From positions 4,526,001 through 4,590,000 of the forward strand of contig CAVTLA010000001.1 of assembly GCA_963735465.1 (NCBI GenBank): 64,000 nt of DNA, written 5' to 3'. Position 1 is the first letter of the stretch; every line of letters starts with the position of its first letter. Below, piece after piece: positions 41,297-48,347 of the stretch. The stretch is from DASZHJ01 sp963735465 (lineage in GTDB: Bacteria > Pseudomonadota > Alphaproteobacteria > ATCC43930 > CGMCC-115725). The notes below the pieces were generated by a model. The model was not told the origin of the DNA and searched no databases. It saw only the letters and a program-made list of their open reading frames with translations. The position numbers were made by a program, and so were the translations under genes.

Positions 41297-42097
41297 CTAG
41301 TCGATGCCCCAGCGGTAGCCGAAGCGGGCGTAGTTCTGGACGCGATCGAAATCCGTGTCCACGGTCCGGAACTTGGTGCGGATGCGCTTGATGAAGGTGC
41401 GGACGTTGGTGTGGAAGCCGGTGCTGCCGGCGCCCGCCGAGAAGCCCTTGCCGTGGACGAGATCGTAGAGCTCGCGATAGGAGGCGTCGACGCCGGGACG
41501 CTCCGCCAGCTTGGCCACCATCCTGAATTCCGTGAGCGTGAGATCCACCAGCTTGCCGCGCCAGTAGGCCCGGCTGGTGTCGAAGCGGAGCTCGAGCGCG
41601 CCGCGGCGCAGCTGCAGCGTCGGCGGGGCGTCGGCGGCCGCCGGCTCCGGCAGCGGACGCTTGCCCTCGACGATCATCTCGATGCGTTTCACCAGCACCG
41701 AGAGCCGGCGCGACTTGCTGACGAAATCCACCGCGCCGTCCGACAGCGCCACTTCCTCGCAGGCGTCGTCATGCACGCCGGTGAAGAAGATGATCGGCGT
41801 GGTGATGCCGCGCTCGCGGATCGCGTGCAGCACCGCCAGCCCGTTCATGCCGGGCATGCGCCAGTCCAGCAGGATGATATCGGCGCTCTCGTCGCTGCCC
41901 AGATACTGCAGGGCGGTCTGCCCGTCCGCGAGGGCGGTGACCCCGAACCCCTCGTCGATCAGATGAATCGCCAGGGACTCGCGAAACTCATTGTCGTCGT
42001 CCACGAGGACGATCCGTGCCGCCTGGCGACCGCGATTGCTCATGTTTTCCCGTGCCGGGGTCGCCGCCGTCGATGACGGGCCAAGCTGCTGCAACAT
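41297..42097 (-). CDS. Response regulator with receiver and winged-helix output domain (OmpR/PhoB-like)
   Basis: A 266-residue regulator. The receiver domain (about residues 28-140) begins ARIVLVDDDNEFRESLAIHL, with phospho-acceptor Asp78 in ILLDWRMPG, switch Thr in IIFFTGVHDD and Lys in FVSKSRR. The C-terminal winged helix (about 165-262) shows DLTLTEFRMVAKLAERPGV, then IRTKFRTVD and YARFGYRWGID. This output resembles the ChvI-like/PhoB-type DNA-binding domain. Start codon uncertain: ATG 42097 (GGAGG nine bases upstream), with TTG 42106 and ATG 42043 as alternatives. It sits between two histidine kinases, either of which could be its partner. Confidence 0.88.
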   Translation of the reverse strand: MLQQLGPSSTAATPARENMSNRGRQAARIVLVDDDNEFRESLAIHLIDEGFGVTALADGQTALQYLGSDESADIILLDWRMPGMNGLAVLHAIRERGITTPIIFFTGVHDDACEEVALSDGAVDFVSKSRRLSVLVKRIEMIVEGKRPLPEPAAADAPPTLQLRRGALELRFDTSRAYWRGKLVDLTLTEFRMVAKLAERPGVDASYRELYDLVHGKGFSAGAGSTGFHTNVRTFIKRIRTKFRTVDTDFDRVQNYARFGYRWGID

Positions 42098-42504
42098 GGC
42101 TTCCAACCTCCGAGTTCGCCGCGATGATCTGATGACGTCAGTTTAGTAAATCGGTCTGGGCGCTGAAGTGCACAAAAGGAGAGATCTGCGACATTGTTGG
42201 TTCCGCGGATGGCCCGCCTACCCCTCAATACGACCAGGATAGCCCGCATTTGACGGCGCCGAGGTGGCAAGACTGCGGTCACTGGGGAAGAAAATTTAGC
42301 TGTTTCTCATCAACGCCTTATGTGAGTACCCGAGAGGGCCAGGGAGAATGGCCGCCGCATGTCTGACCCGAAAGGAGGATGCGTTGCTGGCGCAGGATCC
42401 CGGGATTTGTCATCGCCCTTCCAAGCGCAACCGCGCCCGGTCGCGGGCGGTTCGGACTCATCGCTTCGCAACGAAAGCGGGACCCACCGACGGGAGCATT
42501 CGCG
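42098..42504. other. Intergenic region with TGACGTCA palindrome and low-GC stretch
   Basis: About 400 bases between the response regulator and a divergent small membrane protein. It contains the 8-bp palindrome TGACGTCA near 42133-42140. An AT-richer segment occurs at about 42280-42320 (GAAGAAAATTTAGCTG). No supported gene lies inside. A promoter for the response regulator is likely here but cannot be fixed. Confidence 0.4.
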
Positions 42505-42636
42505 ATGTCACATATTCCCCTGGCCACACCGCCCGGCCGGCTCCGCTTCTCCGATGCTTTCGGCGCCGCGACGGAGTGGCTGCTGATCGCCACCGTCATC
42601 GCAGCGGTGGCCGTCACCGTGCTGATCGGCGGCTAG
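42505..42636 (+). CDS. Small single-pass membrane protein
   Basis: A 43-residue peptide. A short polar N-terminus (SHIPLATPPGRLRFSDAFGA) is followed by one transmembrane helix (WLLIATVIAAVAVTVLIGG). The ATG lies eight bases after CGGGAG. No family is recognised. Its stop shares the bases CTAG with the stop of the convergent histidine kinase. Size and hydrophobicity resemble stress-induced small membrane proteins, but there is no direct evidence of a role. Confidence 0.5.
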   Translation: MSHIPLATPPGRLRFSDAFGAATEWLLIATVIAAVAVTVLIGG

Positions 42637-43850
42637 AGCTCTGCCGGCGGCTCGCCATCCGCCGATGGGGCCAGCGCGGGCAGCGAAATGAGCACCTTGG
42701 TGCCTTTGCCCACGGCGCTCTCGATCTCCACATGGCCGCCGGCCTGCACTACGAATCCGTAAACCTGCGAGAGGCCGAGGCCGGTTCCGGTGCCGGCTTC
42801 CTTGGTGCTGAAGAACGGCTCGAAGGCGCGCGCACGCACCTCTGGCGCCATGCCGCTGCCGGTATCCTCCACCACGATCTTGATCACCACCTCGGCTTCG
42901 GCGCCCGGTGCCCCGCTGGCGGCCGGATCGCGTCCGCTCTCGCGCCGGGTCTTGATGCTCAGACGGCCGCCCCGCGCCATCGCATCACGGGCGTTGGTGA
43001 CCAGATTGAGCAGCGCGGTCTCGCATTGCGCCTGGTCGAGATGGGATCGTGGCAGGCTGGGATCCAGCGCCAGGTGCAGCTCGATCGTCTCGCCGCACGC
43101 CAGACGCATCTCCGCCTCGAGATCGCCGATGAGCGCATTGACGTCGAGCGGCTGCGCGTCCGCGGGCTGGCGTCCGGCGAACACATTGAGCTGATTCATC
43201 AGCAGCGTGCCGCGCTGGGCGGCGCGGCGCGCGCCTTCCACCAGCCGCCGAAAGCGCTCGGGATCCTCCGGTCCGGCGAGCAGCCGGTCGAGATTGTTGC
43301 CGACGACGGTCAGCAGATTGTTGAAGTCGTGCACCATGCTGCGGGTGAACTGCGCCATCGCCTGCAGTTTCTGCCGCTGGAACAGGGTCGCCGAGCTCTC
43401 GTCCGACAGCAGATAGGCGGGCTTGTACTCCCGGATATCGCGGCTGACGCTGGCGTAGCCGAGGAGACGAGCGGCCTCGTCATGGATTGGATGCAGGACG
43501 ACATGGGCGAAGAAGCGCCGGCCACCTTTGCCGACGCGCCAGGTCTCGCCTTCGAACTTGCCATAGCGCCGCGCCGCGCGCAGCGCCCGGGCCGGCTCGC
43601 CCAGGGCCTGATCCTCCTCGACGTAAAAGCTCGAGAGGTGGCGTCCGATGGCCTCGGCGGCGGAATAGCCAAAGATCCGCTCGGCGCCGGAATTCCAGCT
43701 GCACACGATACCCGTGGGATCCAGCATGCAGATGGCGTGGGTCTGGAGCGCTTCCACCAGGAGCTGTGGGCGGCGCGTCTCTGTTGCGGACGGCGTGACC
43801 GGCAATTGAGCCGCGCTCTGCGCGGCGGACCCGGCACCACTGTCAGACAT
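42633..43850 (-). CDS. PAS-domain sensor histidine kinase
   Basis: A 405-residue soluble kinase without transmembrane segments. The PAS domain is at about residues 30-145 (AICMLDPTGIVCSWNSGAER, IFGYSAAEAIGRHLSSFYVE, then the PAC segment VLHPIHDEAARLLGYASVSR). HisKA carries His174 in RSMVHDFNNLLTVVGN. HATPase_c shows NLVTNARDAMARGG, DTGSGMAP and GTGLGLSQVYGFV. Its HisKA/HATPase core closely resembles that of the hybrid kinase at 38882. It would sense a cytoplasmic cue. It is divergent from a single-domain response regulator, its likely partner. Start at the ATG behind GGAGAGTGGGAA. Confidence 0.9.
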   Translation of the reverse strand: MSDSGAGSAAQSAAQLPVTPSATETRRPQLLVEALQTHAICMLDPTGIVCSWNSGAERIFGYSAAEAIGRHLSSFYVEEDQALGEPARALRAARRYGKFEGETWRVGKGGRRFFAHVVLHPIHDEAARLLGYASVSRDIREYKPAYLLSDESSATLFQRQKLQAMAQFTRSMVHDFNNLLTVVGNNLDRLLAGPEDPERFRRLVEGARRAAQRGTLLMNQLNVFAGRQPADAQPLDVNALIGDLEAEMRLACGETIELHLALDPSLPRSHLDQAQCETALLNLVTNARDAMARGGRLSIKTRRESGRDPAASGAPGAEAEVVIKIVVEDTGSGMAPEVRARAFEPFFSTKEAGTGTGLGLSQVYGFVVQAGGHVEIESAVGKGTKVLISLPALAPSADGEPPAEL

Positions 43851-44158
43851 TTCCCACTCTCCACTCGCGCGCACTGCGCGGGATCGCATCAACATTCCGG
43901 AGCGGTTGATCAGCCGCCGCCCGAACATCATGGCACCGGGGGCGCCCGCCGACAACTGGGGCGGCATCACGATGGCGGGGGAACTCCGCGACGGGTTCGC
44001 GCGTATAGATCACCGACCGCCGCGACATCCCGAATCGGATGCATACTGCAGCGACCTGATCTCACCGAAATCACGCCGGGTGGATATTGGTCGCGGCGCT
44101 TCCCAATGCCGCGGCCCGTCGCGCCGCGCCGGTTCCCGATGGAGGCTCGATCCTTCCC
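43851..44158. other. Divergent intergenic region, PAS kinase / response regulator
   Basis: 308 bases between two divergent signalling genes. No GGAAC-type promoter with correct spacing, no clear sigma-70 pair and no strong palindrome were found. A seven-codon open frame (MEARSFP) ends in an ATGA overlapping the response regulator start, with GGAGG inside it. Confidence 0.4.
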
Positions 44159-44539
44159 ATGACCTTGCAATCGCAGCGCCGGCGCCTGCTGCTGGTAGAG
44201 GACGAGCCGCTGGTGGCGATGATGCTGGAGGACGTGCTCGGCGAGGCGGGCTACGCGGTGGTTGGCCCGATCGCGCAGCTGGACGCGGCCCTGGCGGCGG
44301 CACAGGCCGAGGCCGTGGATCTCGCGTTGCTGGACGTCAATCTCATGGGAAAGCACGTCTACCCGGCGGCGGCGGCGCTGGCGGCGCGGAACATCCCCTT
44401 CGTCTTCATGACCGGCTATGGCGACGGTTCCCTGCCGGCGGAGTTTGCCCGCCGCCCGTCGGTGTCAAAGCCTTATAAGGTGAAGACGCTGCTCGACGCC
44501 CTCGACGCCCTGCAGCCGAAGCGGAGCGACGCCGGCTGA
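44159..44539 (+). CDS. Single-domain response regulator (receiver only)
   Basis: A 126-residue stand-alone receiver: RLLLVEDEPLVAMMLEDVLG, with phospho-acceptor Asp59 in LALLDVNLMG. FVFMTGYGDGSLP and the conserved Lys in VSKPYKVKTLL mark the 'FATGUY' type common in Alphaproteobacteria. Proteins of this type act as phosphate sinks or shuttle phosphate in general-stress phosphorelays (for example towards PhyR). It is divergent from the PAS kinase. The ATG at 44159 is preferred though GGAGG lies 13 bases away. Confidence 0.85.
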   Translation: MTLQSQRRRLLLVEDEPLVAMMLEDVLGEAGYAVVGPIAQLDAALAAAQAEAVDLALLDVNLMGKHVYPAAAALAARNIPFVFMTGYGDGSLPAEFARRPSVSKPYKVKTLLDALDALQPKRSDAG

Positions 44540-44562
44540 GCCGACCGCCGCCGCGCGGAGAT

Positions 44563-45033
44563 TCAGTCCGACGTCCGATCCAGTTTGTCCGCTTCCTGGT
44601 CCGCGTCCAGGGCCTCGACCTTCACCCGGGTCACGCCATCCTCGATCATGCCCAGCCTCGAGGCGGCGTGGGCCGAGAGATCCAGGATGCGGCGGGGATC
44701 GTCGGCGACGTTCGGGCCGCGGTCGTTGATGCGGACCTTGGCGCTTCGCCCGTTCTCCAGGTTTGTGACGCGCACCACGGTTCCCAGCGGCAGGCTGCGA
44801 TGCGCGGCGGTCATCGCGTGCATGTCGAACGTCTCGCCGCTCGCCGTCTTGCGACCGTTCCAGCCCCGCCCGTACCAGGAGGCAAGGCCCTCCTGGGTGA
44901 AGCGGGGCTTCGGCGGCGCCGGCGCAGGTGCCACCGACGCCGCCGCCGTGCCGCCGGGATTGGTGGCGGGCGCCGCGCATGCCGCGAGGCAACCCGCCAT
45001 CACCACGACGGCGACGAAGCGAGGACGTCGCAT
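44563..45033 (-). CDS. rlpA: Septal ring lytic transglycosylase RlpA family lipoprotein
   Basis: A 156-residue lipoprotein with signal VAVVVMAGCLAAC (lipobox LAAC). A double-psi beta-barrel domain lies at about residues 46-140: GLASWYGRGWNGRKTASGE, FDMHAMTAAHRSLPLGT, RVTNLENGRSAKVRINDRGP and DLSAHAASRLGM. RlpA proteins cleave or bind denuded peptidoglycan. The C-terminal SPOR domain of long RlpA is absent, as in many alphaproteobacterial short forms. It follows the PhyR-type sigma-like gene after 9 bases on the same strand, so the two are probably co-transcribed. Confidence 0.88.
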   Translation of the reverse strand: MRRPRFVAVVVMAGCLAACAAPATNPGGTAAASVAPAPAPPKPRFTQEGLASWYGRGWNGRKTASGETFDMHAMTAAHRSLPLGTVVRVTNLENGRSAKVRINDRGPNVADDPRRILDLSAHAASRLGMIEDGVTRVKVEALDADQEADKLDRTSD

Positions 45034-45042
45034 GGGAGTCGT

Positions 45043-45504
45043 TCAGGCCGCCGAGGGCTGAACGTGGGGCTCGAGCTTGCCGCCGATGCGGCGCAGTCGC
45101 GCCCGCGCGGTGGCGAGACGCCGCGCCGCCTCCGACACCTGGAGGTTCAGAAGGATCGCGGCCTGCTTCACGGCGAAGCCTTCCAGCAGCACCAGAAGCA
45201 ACAGCTCGCGATCGAGGAGCGGCAGATCCTCGAGGTCCCGCCGCAGTTGCCAGCCTGGTGTCAATTCTACGACCGCGTCCTCGTCCGCCGCTGACACGTT
45301 GAAGATGTGCAGCACGTCGTGGAAGAGACGATAGAGCTGAAAGCGCACGTCGCCAGCGGTGCGAACGCGCCACGGCTCCTCCGCCAGGGTCTCCAGCGTC
45401 ACCCGTACATACCGATCGCCGGCGGTGCGGTCGCCGGTGAGCGCGATGGCGTAGCGGCGCAGGCTGGGCACCGTGGTCTTCAGCGCTTGCGGGAGCGAGG
45501 TCAT
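45043..45504 (-). CDS. Stand-alone PhyR-type sigma-like domain protein (no receiver)
   Basis: A 153-residue protein resembling the N-terminal sigma-like domain of PhyR. Region 2-like sequence SLRRYAIALTGDRTAGDRYV leads into RVTLETLAEEPWRV and VRFQLYRLFHDVLHIFNVSA. The region 4-like part (DLPLLDRELLLLVLLEGFAV, KQAAILLNLQVSEAARRL) follows. PhyR normally continues with a receiver of about 120 residues, but this protein ends after 153. It keeps PhyR-like 'GDRYVRVTLE' rather than the DDLVQ-type region 2 of real ECF sigmas, so it is more likely a NepR-binding decoy than a sigma factor. Same strand as rlpA. Confidence 0.7.
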   Translation of the reverse strand: MTSLPQALKTTVPSLRRYAIALTGDRTAGDRYVRVTLETLAEEPWRVRTAGDVRFQLYRLFHDVLHIFNVSAADEDAVVELTPGWQLRRDLEDLPLLDRELLLLVLLEGFAVKQAAILLNLQVSEAARRLATARARLRRIGGKLEPHVQPSAA

Positions 45505-45689
45505 GTCCTATTTCCTCCTTCATCGGGGCCGTCGCGGCCCGGGCGTGAGGAAGAGTCTAAGATCTCCGCGGTGGCATGAACGCGACATGTCGCCGGCAGA
45601 CGTGACAAAACCCGGTCCCAGGTCGCGATTTGGTCACGGGTTTCCCGCATGATTTCCCTTGCGGTGCCGGGACGTGGCAATCGTCGGAC

Positions 45690-45715
45690 GGAACAAATTG
45701 GCAAGCGGAGCTGTT
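45690..45715 (+). promoter_or_regulatory. EcfG-like promoter (GGAAC-N17-TGTT)
   Basis: GGAAC at 45690-45694 and TGTT at 45712-45715, 17 bases apart, within the allowed 16-17. It is 47 bases before the basic protein start at 45762. Confidence 0.55.
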
Positions 45716-45761
45716 CAAGGACAGAGCCGCTGGACGGCGATGGATTCGACAGGAGGCCGCG

Positions 45762-46073
45762 ATGCCACGAGGCGAAAAGTCGAGTTACACCGGCAAGCAG
45801 AAGCGTCAGGCGCGGCGCATCGAGAAGGGCTACGAAAGCCGCGGCGTCTCCGCGCCGGAGGCGGAGCGGCGCGCCTGGGCCACCGTCAACAAGATGTCCG
45901 GCGGCGGCAAGAAATCCGGCTCCGGGCGCGGCAAGCGCGTGAACCAGGCGTCGGCGCGTCGCGGGGGCAAACTCGGCGGCAAGGCCGCGGCGGCCCGGCC
46001 GGCGGCGGCCCGCTCGAAATCCGCGCGCAAGGCGGCGCGCATGAAGTCGCGGCGCAAGAGCGCGAAGCGGTAA
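45762..46073 (+). CDS. Small basic protein with histone-like Lys/Arg/Ala tail
   Basis: A 103-residue protein. The N-terminal part (YTGKQKRQARRIEKGYESRG, VSAPEAERRAWATVNKMSGG) is a conserved module often labelled 'plasmid stabilisation protein' in bacterial genomes, although it is chromosomal and of unknown function. The C-terminal 55 residues are almost only Lys, Arg, Ala, Gly and Ser, like H1-type bacterial histone tails, suggesting DNA or RNA binding. A strong AGGAGG ribosome site and an EcfG-like promoter suggest stress-induced expression. Confidence 0.8.
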   Translation: MPRGEKSSYTGKQKRQARRIEKGYESRGVSAPEAERRAWATVNKMSGGGKKSGSGRGKRVNQASARRGGKLGGKAAAARPAAARSKSARKAARMKSRRKSAKR

Positions 46074-46087
46074 GAGGCGGCGCGGCG

Positions 46088-46558
46088 CTATTCGCTCGCG
46101 TCGCTGGGGACCGGCTTCGGCAGCGGGATCATGCTTTGACGGGCCAATCCTGCGGTCGGCGCATGGAAGGCGGGCTGCCGCATCAGCTCGCCCTTCGACA
46201 TCGCGGCGATCGCCTCGTTGCGTCCGGCATCGATGGTGAGATCGCTCCAGCTCACCACGACATCAGTGGCACCGATGCCGAATACGCCGCCGACGGCCAC
46301 CACCAGATTCTGGACTCTGCCGTCATGACCGATGATCACGTTGTCGATCTTGCCGACGGCCCGGTTGTCGGCGCTCTTGACCGGCAAGCCGACCACCGGC
46401 GAGCCGAGCGCTGTCTCCGCCCGAGCGGCGGCACCGCGCTCCGGTGAGGTCGGCGTCGTGGCGCGGAATTCCGGCGGACCGGATTGCGCCACGCTCCCGC
46501 CCGCCAACAGCAGCATTGCCGCTGCGCTCAGCGACAGTGTCTTGAATGCGTTCTGCAT
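46088..46558 (-). CDS. Exported PRC-barrel domain protein
   Basis: A 156-residue protein with a Sec signal (LSLSAAAMLLLAGGSVAQS). A PRC-barrel-like domain follows (GSPVVGLPVKSADNRAVGKI, DNVIIGHDGRVQNLVVAVGG, VFGIGATDVVVSWSDL). It is periplasmic. The ATG follows GGAGACGACCG. An EcfG-like promoter precedes it on the minus strand. It converges on the basic histone-like protein, 14 bases apart. Confidence 0.85.
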   Translation of the reverse strand: MQNAFKTLSLSAAAMLLLAGGSVAQSGPPEFRATTPTSPERGAAARAETALGSPVVGLPVKSADNRAVGKIDNVIIGHDGRVQNLVVAVGGVFGIGATDVVVSWSDLTIDAGRNEAIAAMSKGELMRQPAFHAPTAGLARQSMIPLPKPVPSDASE

Positions 46559-46621
46559 CGGTCGTCTCCTCGGTGTCGTGCGTGTCGCGCGCGTGACGGC
46601 AGCGGCGCCGCCTGGACTGGC

Positions 46622-46646
46622 AACCCGAGGCCCGGACGGAGGTTCC
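46622..46646 (-). promoter_or_regulatory. EcfG-like promoter on minus strand (GGAAC-N16-GGTT)
   Basis: Reading the minus strand, GGAAC (46646-46642) and GGTT (46625-46622) are 16 bases apart. It would drive the exported PRC-barrel gene starting at 46558. Confidence 0.45.
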
Positions 46647-46760
46647 ACGCAATTTCGGCCGTCGCGCTCTTCCGTAGGTGGTTGGGCAGCGCTCGCTAAT
46701 TTGTCACCCCGCCGTGACGGGACCGCGCTTAGCTTCCTGAGAATGAACGCGGCTTTCTAG

Positions 46761-47600
46761 ATGGCAGCGCGAGAACAGATGCAATCGATCGCACAGCAGA
46801 TGCCAAAGATCCTGCCGGACTTGCGTCGATATGCACGGGCGCTCAGCGGATCCCGCTTGCTCGGCGACGGCTGGGTTGCCGCGTGTCTGGAATCGCTGCT
46901 GTGCAATGCCGTGCGCCTTCAGTCCGGCGATGACGTCAAGGTTGAGATGTACCGACTGCTGAATCGTTGCGCGGAGCGCTCGGCCGTCAGTGGACGCCTG
47001 CGATCCGGCGAGGATGAGCCGCGGGACCGATTGGAACGGGAGGTGCTCAATCTCCCGCTGGTCGACCGGCAGGTGCTGCTGCTGGTCACTCTCGAGGGCT
47101 TCTCCCTCGAGCGCGCGGCTCTGCTGACCGGCTTGCGCCGGCGCGACGCGGAGCTTCGCCTCGACGCCGCGCGGCGCAAGCTGAGCGCCAGCGTTCCAGC
47201 GCGGGTGCTGATCATCGAGGACGAGCCGATCGTGGCGATGGATCTGGTGAACGTCGTGCGCAACGCCGGCCATGTCTCCACCGGCGTCGCTCCCACCAAC
47301 CGCCGCGCCCTCGAGCTGGCCCGGGATCGTGTCCCCGATCTCATCCTGGCGGACGTTCGCCTGCGCTCCGGCGAGAGCGGCATCGCCGCGATCAAGGAAA
47401 TTCTTCGCGCCGGCGCGCTGCCGGTGATCTTCGTCACCGGCTATCCCGAGCGTGTCCTGACCCGGGAAGGGATCGAGCCGAGCCTGCTCGTCCCCAAGCC
47501 CTTCGACCCCGAGCTCCTGGGCCGTGCCATCAATCGGGCGGTGTCGGGCGGATTGCCGGCGGCCCGCCGGCGCGACGTGGTTCCCGGCTCCTCGCGCTAG
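46761..47600 (+). CDS. PhyR-like general stress response regulator (sigma-like domain plus receiver)
   Basis: A 279-residue protein. Residues about 8-150 are a sigma-like domain: LPDLRRYARALSGSRLLGDG, WVAACLESLLCNAVRLQSGD, LNLPLVDRQVLLLVTLEGFS. Residues about 153-268 are a receiver: VLIIEDEPIVAMDLVNVVRN, phospho-acceptor Asp198 in LILADVRLRSG, IFVTGYPERVL and Lys in VPKPF. This is the PhyR layout: phosphorylation exposes the sigma-like domain, which binds NepR and frees EcfG. The region corresponding to PhyR's 'GDAYVRATLEAL' is altered (GDGWVAACLESL), so it may be a paralogue. It converges on the nepR-like gene with 9 bases between. The ribosome site is weak. Confidence 0.85.
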   Translation: MAAREQMQSIAQQMPKILPDLRRYARALSGSRLLGDGWVAACLESLLCNAVRLQSGDDVKVEMYRLLNRCAERSAVSGRLRSGEDEPRDRLEREVLNLPLVDRQVLLLVTLEGFSLERAALLTGLRRRDAELRLDAARRKLSASVPARVLIIEDEPIVAMDLVNVVRNAGHVSTGVAPTNRRALELARDRVPDLILADVRLRSGESGIAAIKEILRAGALPVIFVTGYPERVLTREGIEPSLLVPKPFDPELLGRAINRAVSGGLPAARRRDVVPGSSR

Positions 47601-47609
47601 CCGCCGCGC

Positions 47610-47846
47610 TCAGCCCTTCAGGCGCTCCAGCAGGGCCGCGATAGGCTCCGGGATCGGCTCGTCGGCGATGGCGCCGTACATCTGGCGCAACTGTCGCGTC
47701 AGGGGATCGACAGAGTCGAGGATGGGCGGCGCGGAGTGGCCGTTCATCACCGGCAGCGGGGTGGTGGAGGGGCGACCGTCCATGAACTCGTCGTCGCGGC
47801 TGGACACGGCGGTGCGGCGGTTCAACGGCCTTGAACTCTCGCTCAT
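47610..47846 (-). CDS. NepR-like anti-sigma factor
   Basis: A 78-residue protein. Its first 45 residues are disordered-looking and its C-terminal 30 match the NepR core: LTRQLRQMYGAIADEPIPEP followed by IAALLERLKG. NepR sequesters EcfG and is titrated by phosphorylated PhyR. Its position next to the PhyR-like gene supports this. The ATG lies inside the stop of the upstream DUF3309 gene (ATGA 47843-47846), and its own ribosome site is poor, so translation is probably coupled. The DUF3309-nepR promoter is itself EcfG-like, which would give negative feedback. No ecfG sigma gene is in the window. Confidence 0.75.
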   Translation of the reverse strand: MSESSRPLNRRTAVSSRDDEFMDGRPSTTPLPVMNGHSAPPILDSVDPLTRQLRQMYGAIADEPIPEPIAALLERLKG

Positions 47847-47998
47847 AGCCGCCCCGTCACGAGCAGGACGACGACGACGATGAGCAGCAGGCCCAGCCCG
47901 CCACCGGGATAGTATCCCCATCCCGCGCTGTACGGCCAGCTGGGCAGGCTCCCGATCAGCATCACCAGAAGCACTATGATCAGGATGGTACCGAGCAT
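47843..47998 (-). CDS. DUF3309 family small membrane protein
   Basis: A 51-residue peptide with two hydrophobic helices: LGTILIIVLLVMLIGSLPSW and LGLLLIVVVVLLVTGRL, joined by PYSAGWGYYPGGG. This is the DUF3309 pattern (LPxWPxSxxWGYxPxGGLG). The family is a common alphaproteobacterial stress-associated membrane peptide without known activity. A strong AAGGAG ribosome site is present. Its last codon and stop overlap the nepR-like start. Confidence 0.85.
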   Translation of the reverse strand: MLGTILIIVLLVMLIGSLPSWPYSAGWGYYPGGGLGLLLIVVVVLLVTGRL

Positions 47999-48036
47999 CG
48001 GAAGCTCCTTCTTGCGAGGGCGGCGACATGACCCAA

Positions 48037-48061
48037 AACTGCCATCGGGCCATCTAGTTCC
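48037..48061 (-). promoter_or_regulatory. EcfG-like promoter on minus strand (GGAAC-N16-AGTT)
   Basis: Reading the minus strand, GGAAC (48061-48057) and AGTT (48040-48037) are 16 bases apart. It is 39 bases before the DUF3309 start, and would also transcribe the nepR-like gene. Confidence 0.5.
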
Positions 48062-48280
48062 CTGGGAATTGGTCATTTGAGTCGAAATTATGCCGGGCGT
48101 GGCGGGGCGGGTTCGGACGTGCGCCGGCACCGAGACGTCATAAGCTGGGTGCGCTCATTCCGCTGCTTCCCGTGAAATCCGTGGTTGTGCCAATTGCTGT
48201 TCGGGCTGCGGAATTGCGGCAATGCAAGAGCACACGGAAAAAACCCCCTCGCCAGAGCTATTAATCTTTCACGATATACG

Positions 48281-48306
48281 GGAACCCATTGCGGCATCGC
48301 CGTGTT
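48281..48306 (+). promoter_or_regulatory. EcfG-like promoter (GGAAC-N17-TGTT) for otsA
   Basis: GGAAC at 48281-48285 and TGTT at 48303-48306, 17 bases apart, 42 bases before the otsA start. Trehalose synthesis genes are well-known members of EcfG regulons. Confidence 0.55.
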
Positions 48307-48347
48307 TAACCCTCGAAGTGGGGTGGATCATTGGGGAGGATCTGGGA

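Larger units (their letters stand above)
47999..48347. other. Divergent control region, DUF3309-nepR / otsA
   Basis: 349 bases with two EcfG-like promoters facing outward (48061-48037 on minus; 48281-48306 on plus, listed separately). AT-richer DNA occurs around 48255-48280 (GCTATTAATCTTTCACGATATACG). No gene is supported within it. An in-frame upstream extension of otsA from 48222 is unlike the family. Confidence 0.55.

Noticed and set aside
42180..42200. GGAAC on the minus strand as an EcfG promoter for the response regulator at 42097
   Set aside because: The -10 position does not contain TT at spacing 18 or 19.
45043..45504. Annotation as an ordinary ECF sigma factor (EcfG)
   Set aside because: Region 2 resembles PhyR (GDRYVRVTLETL) and lacks the DDLVQ-like helix of real sigma factors. 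Kept as a PhyR-type sigma-like protein with moderate confidence.
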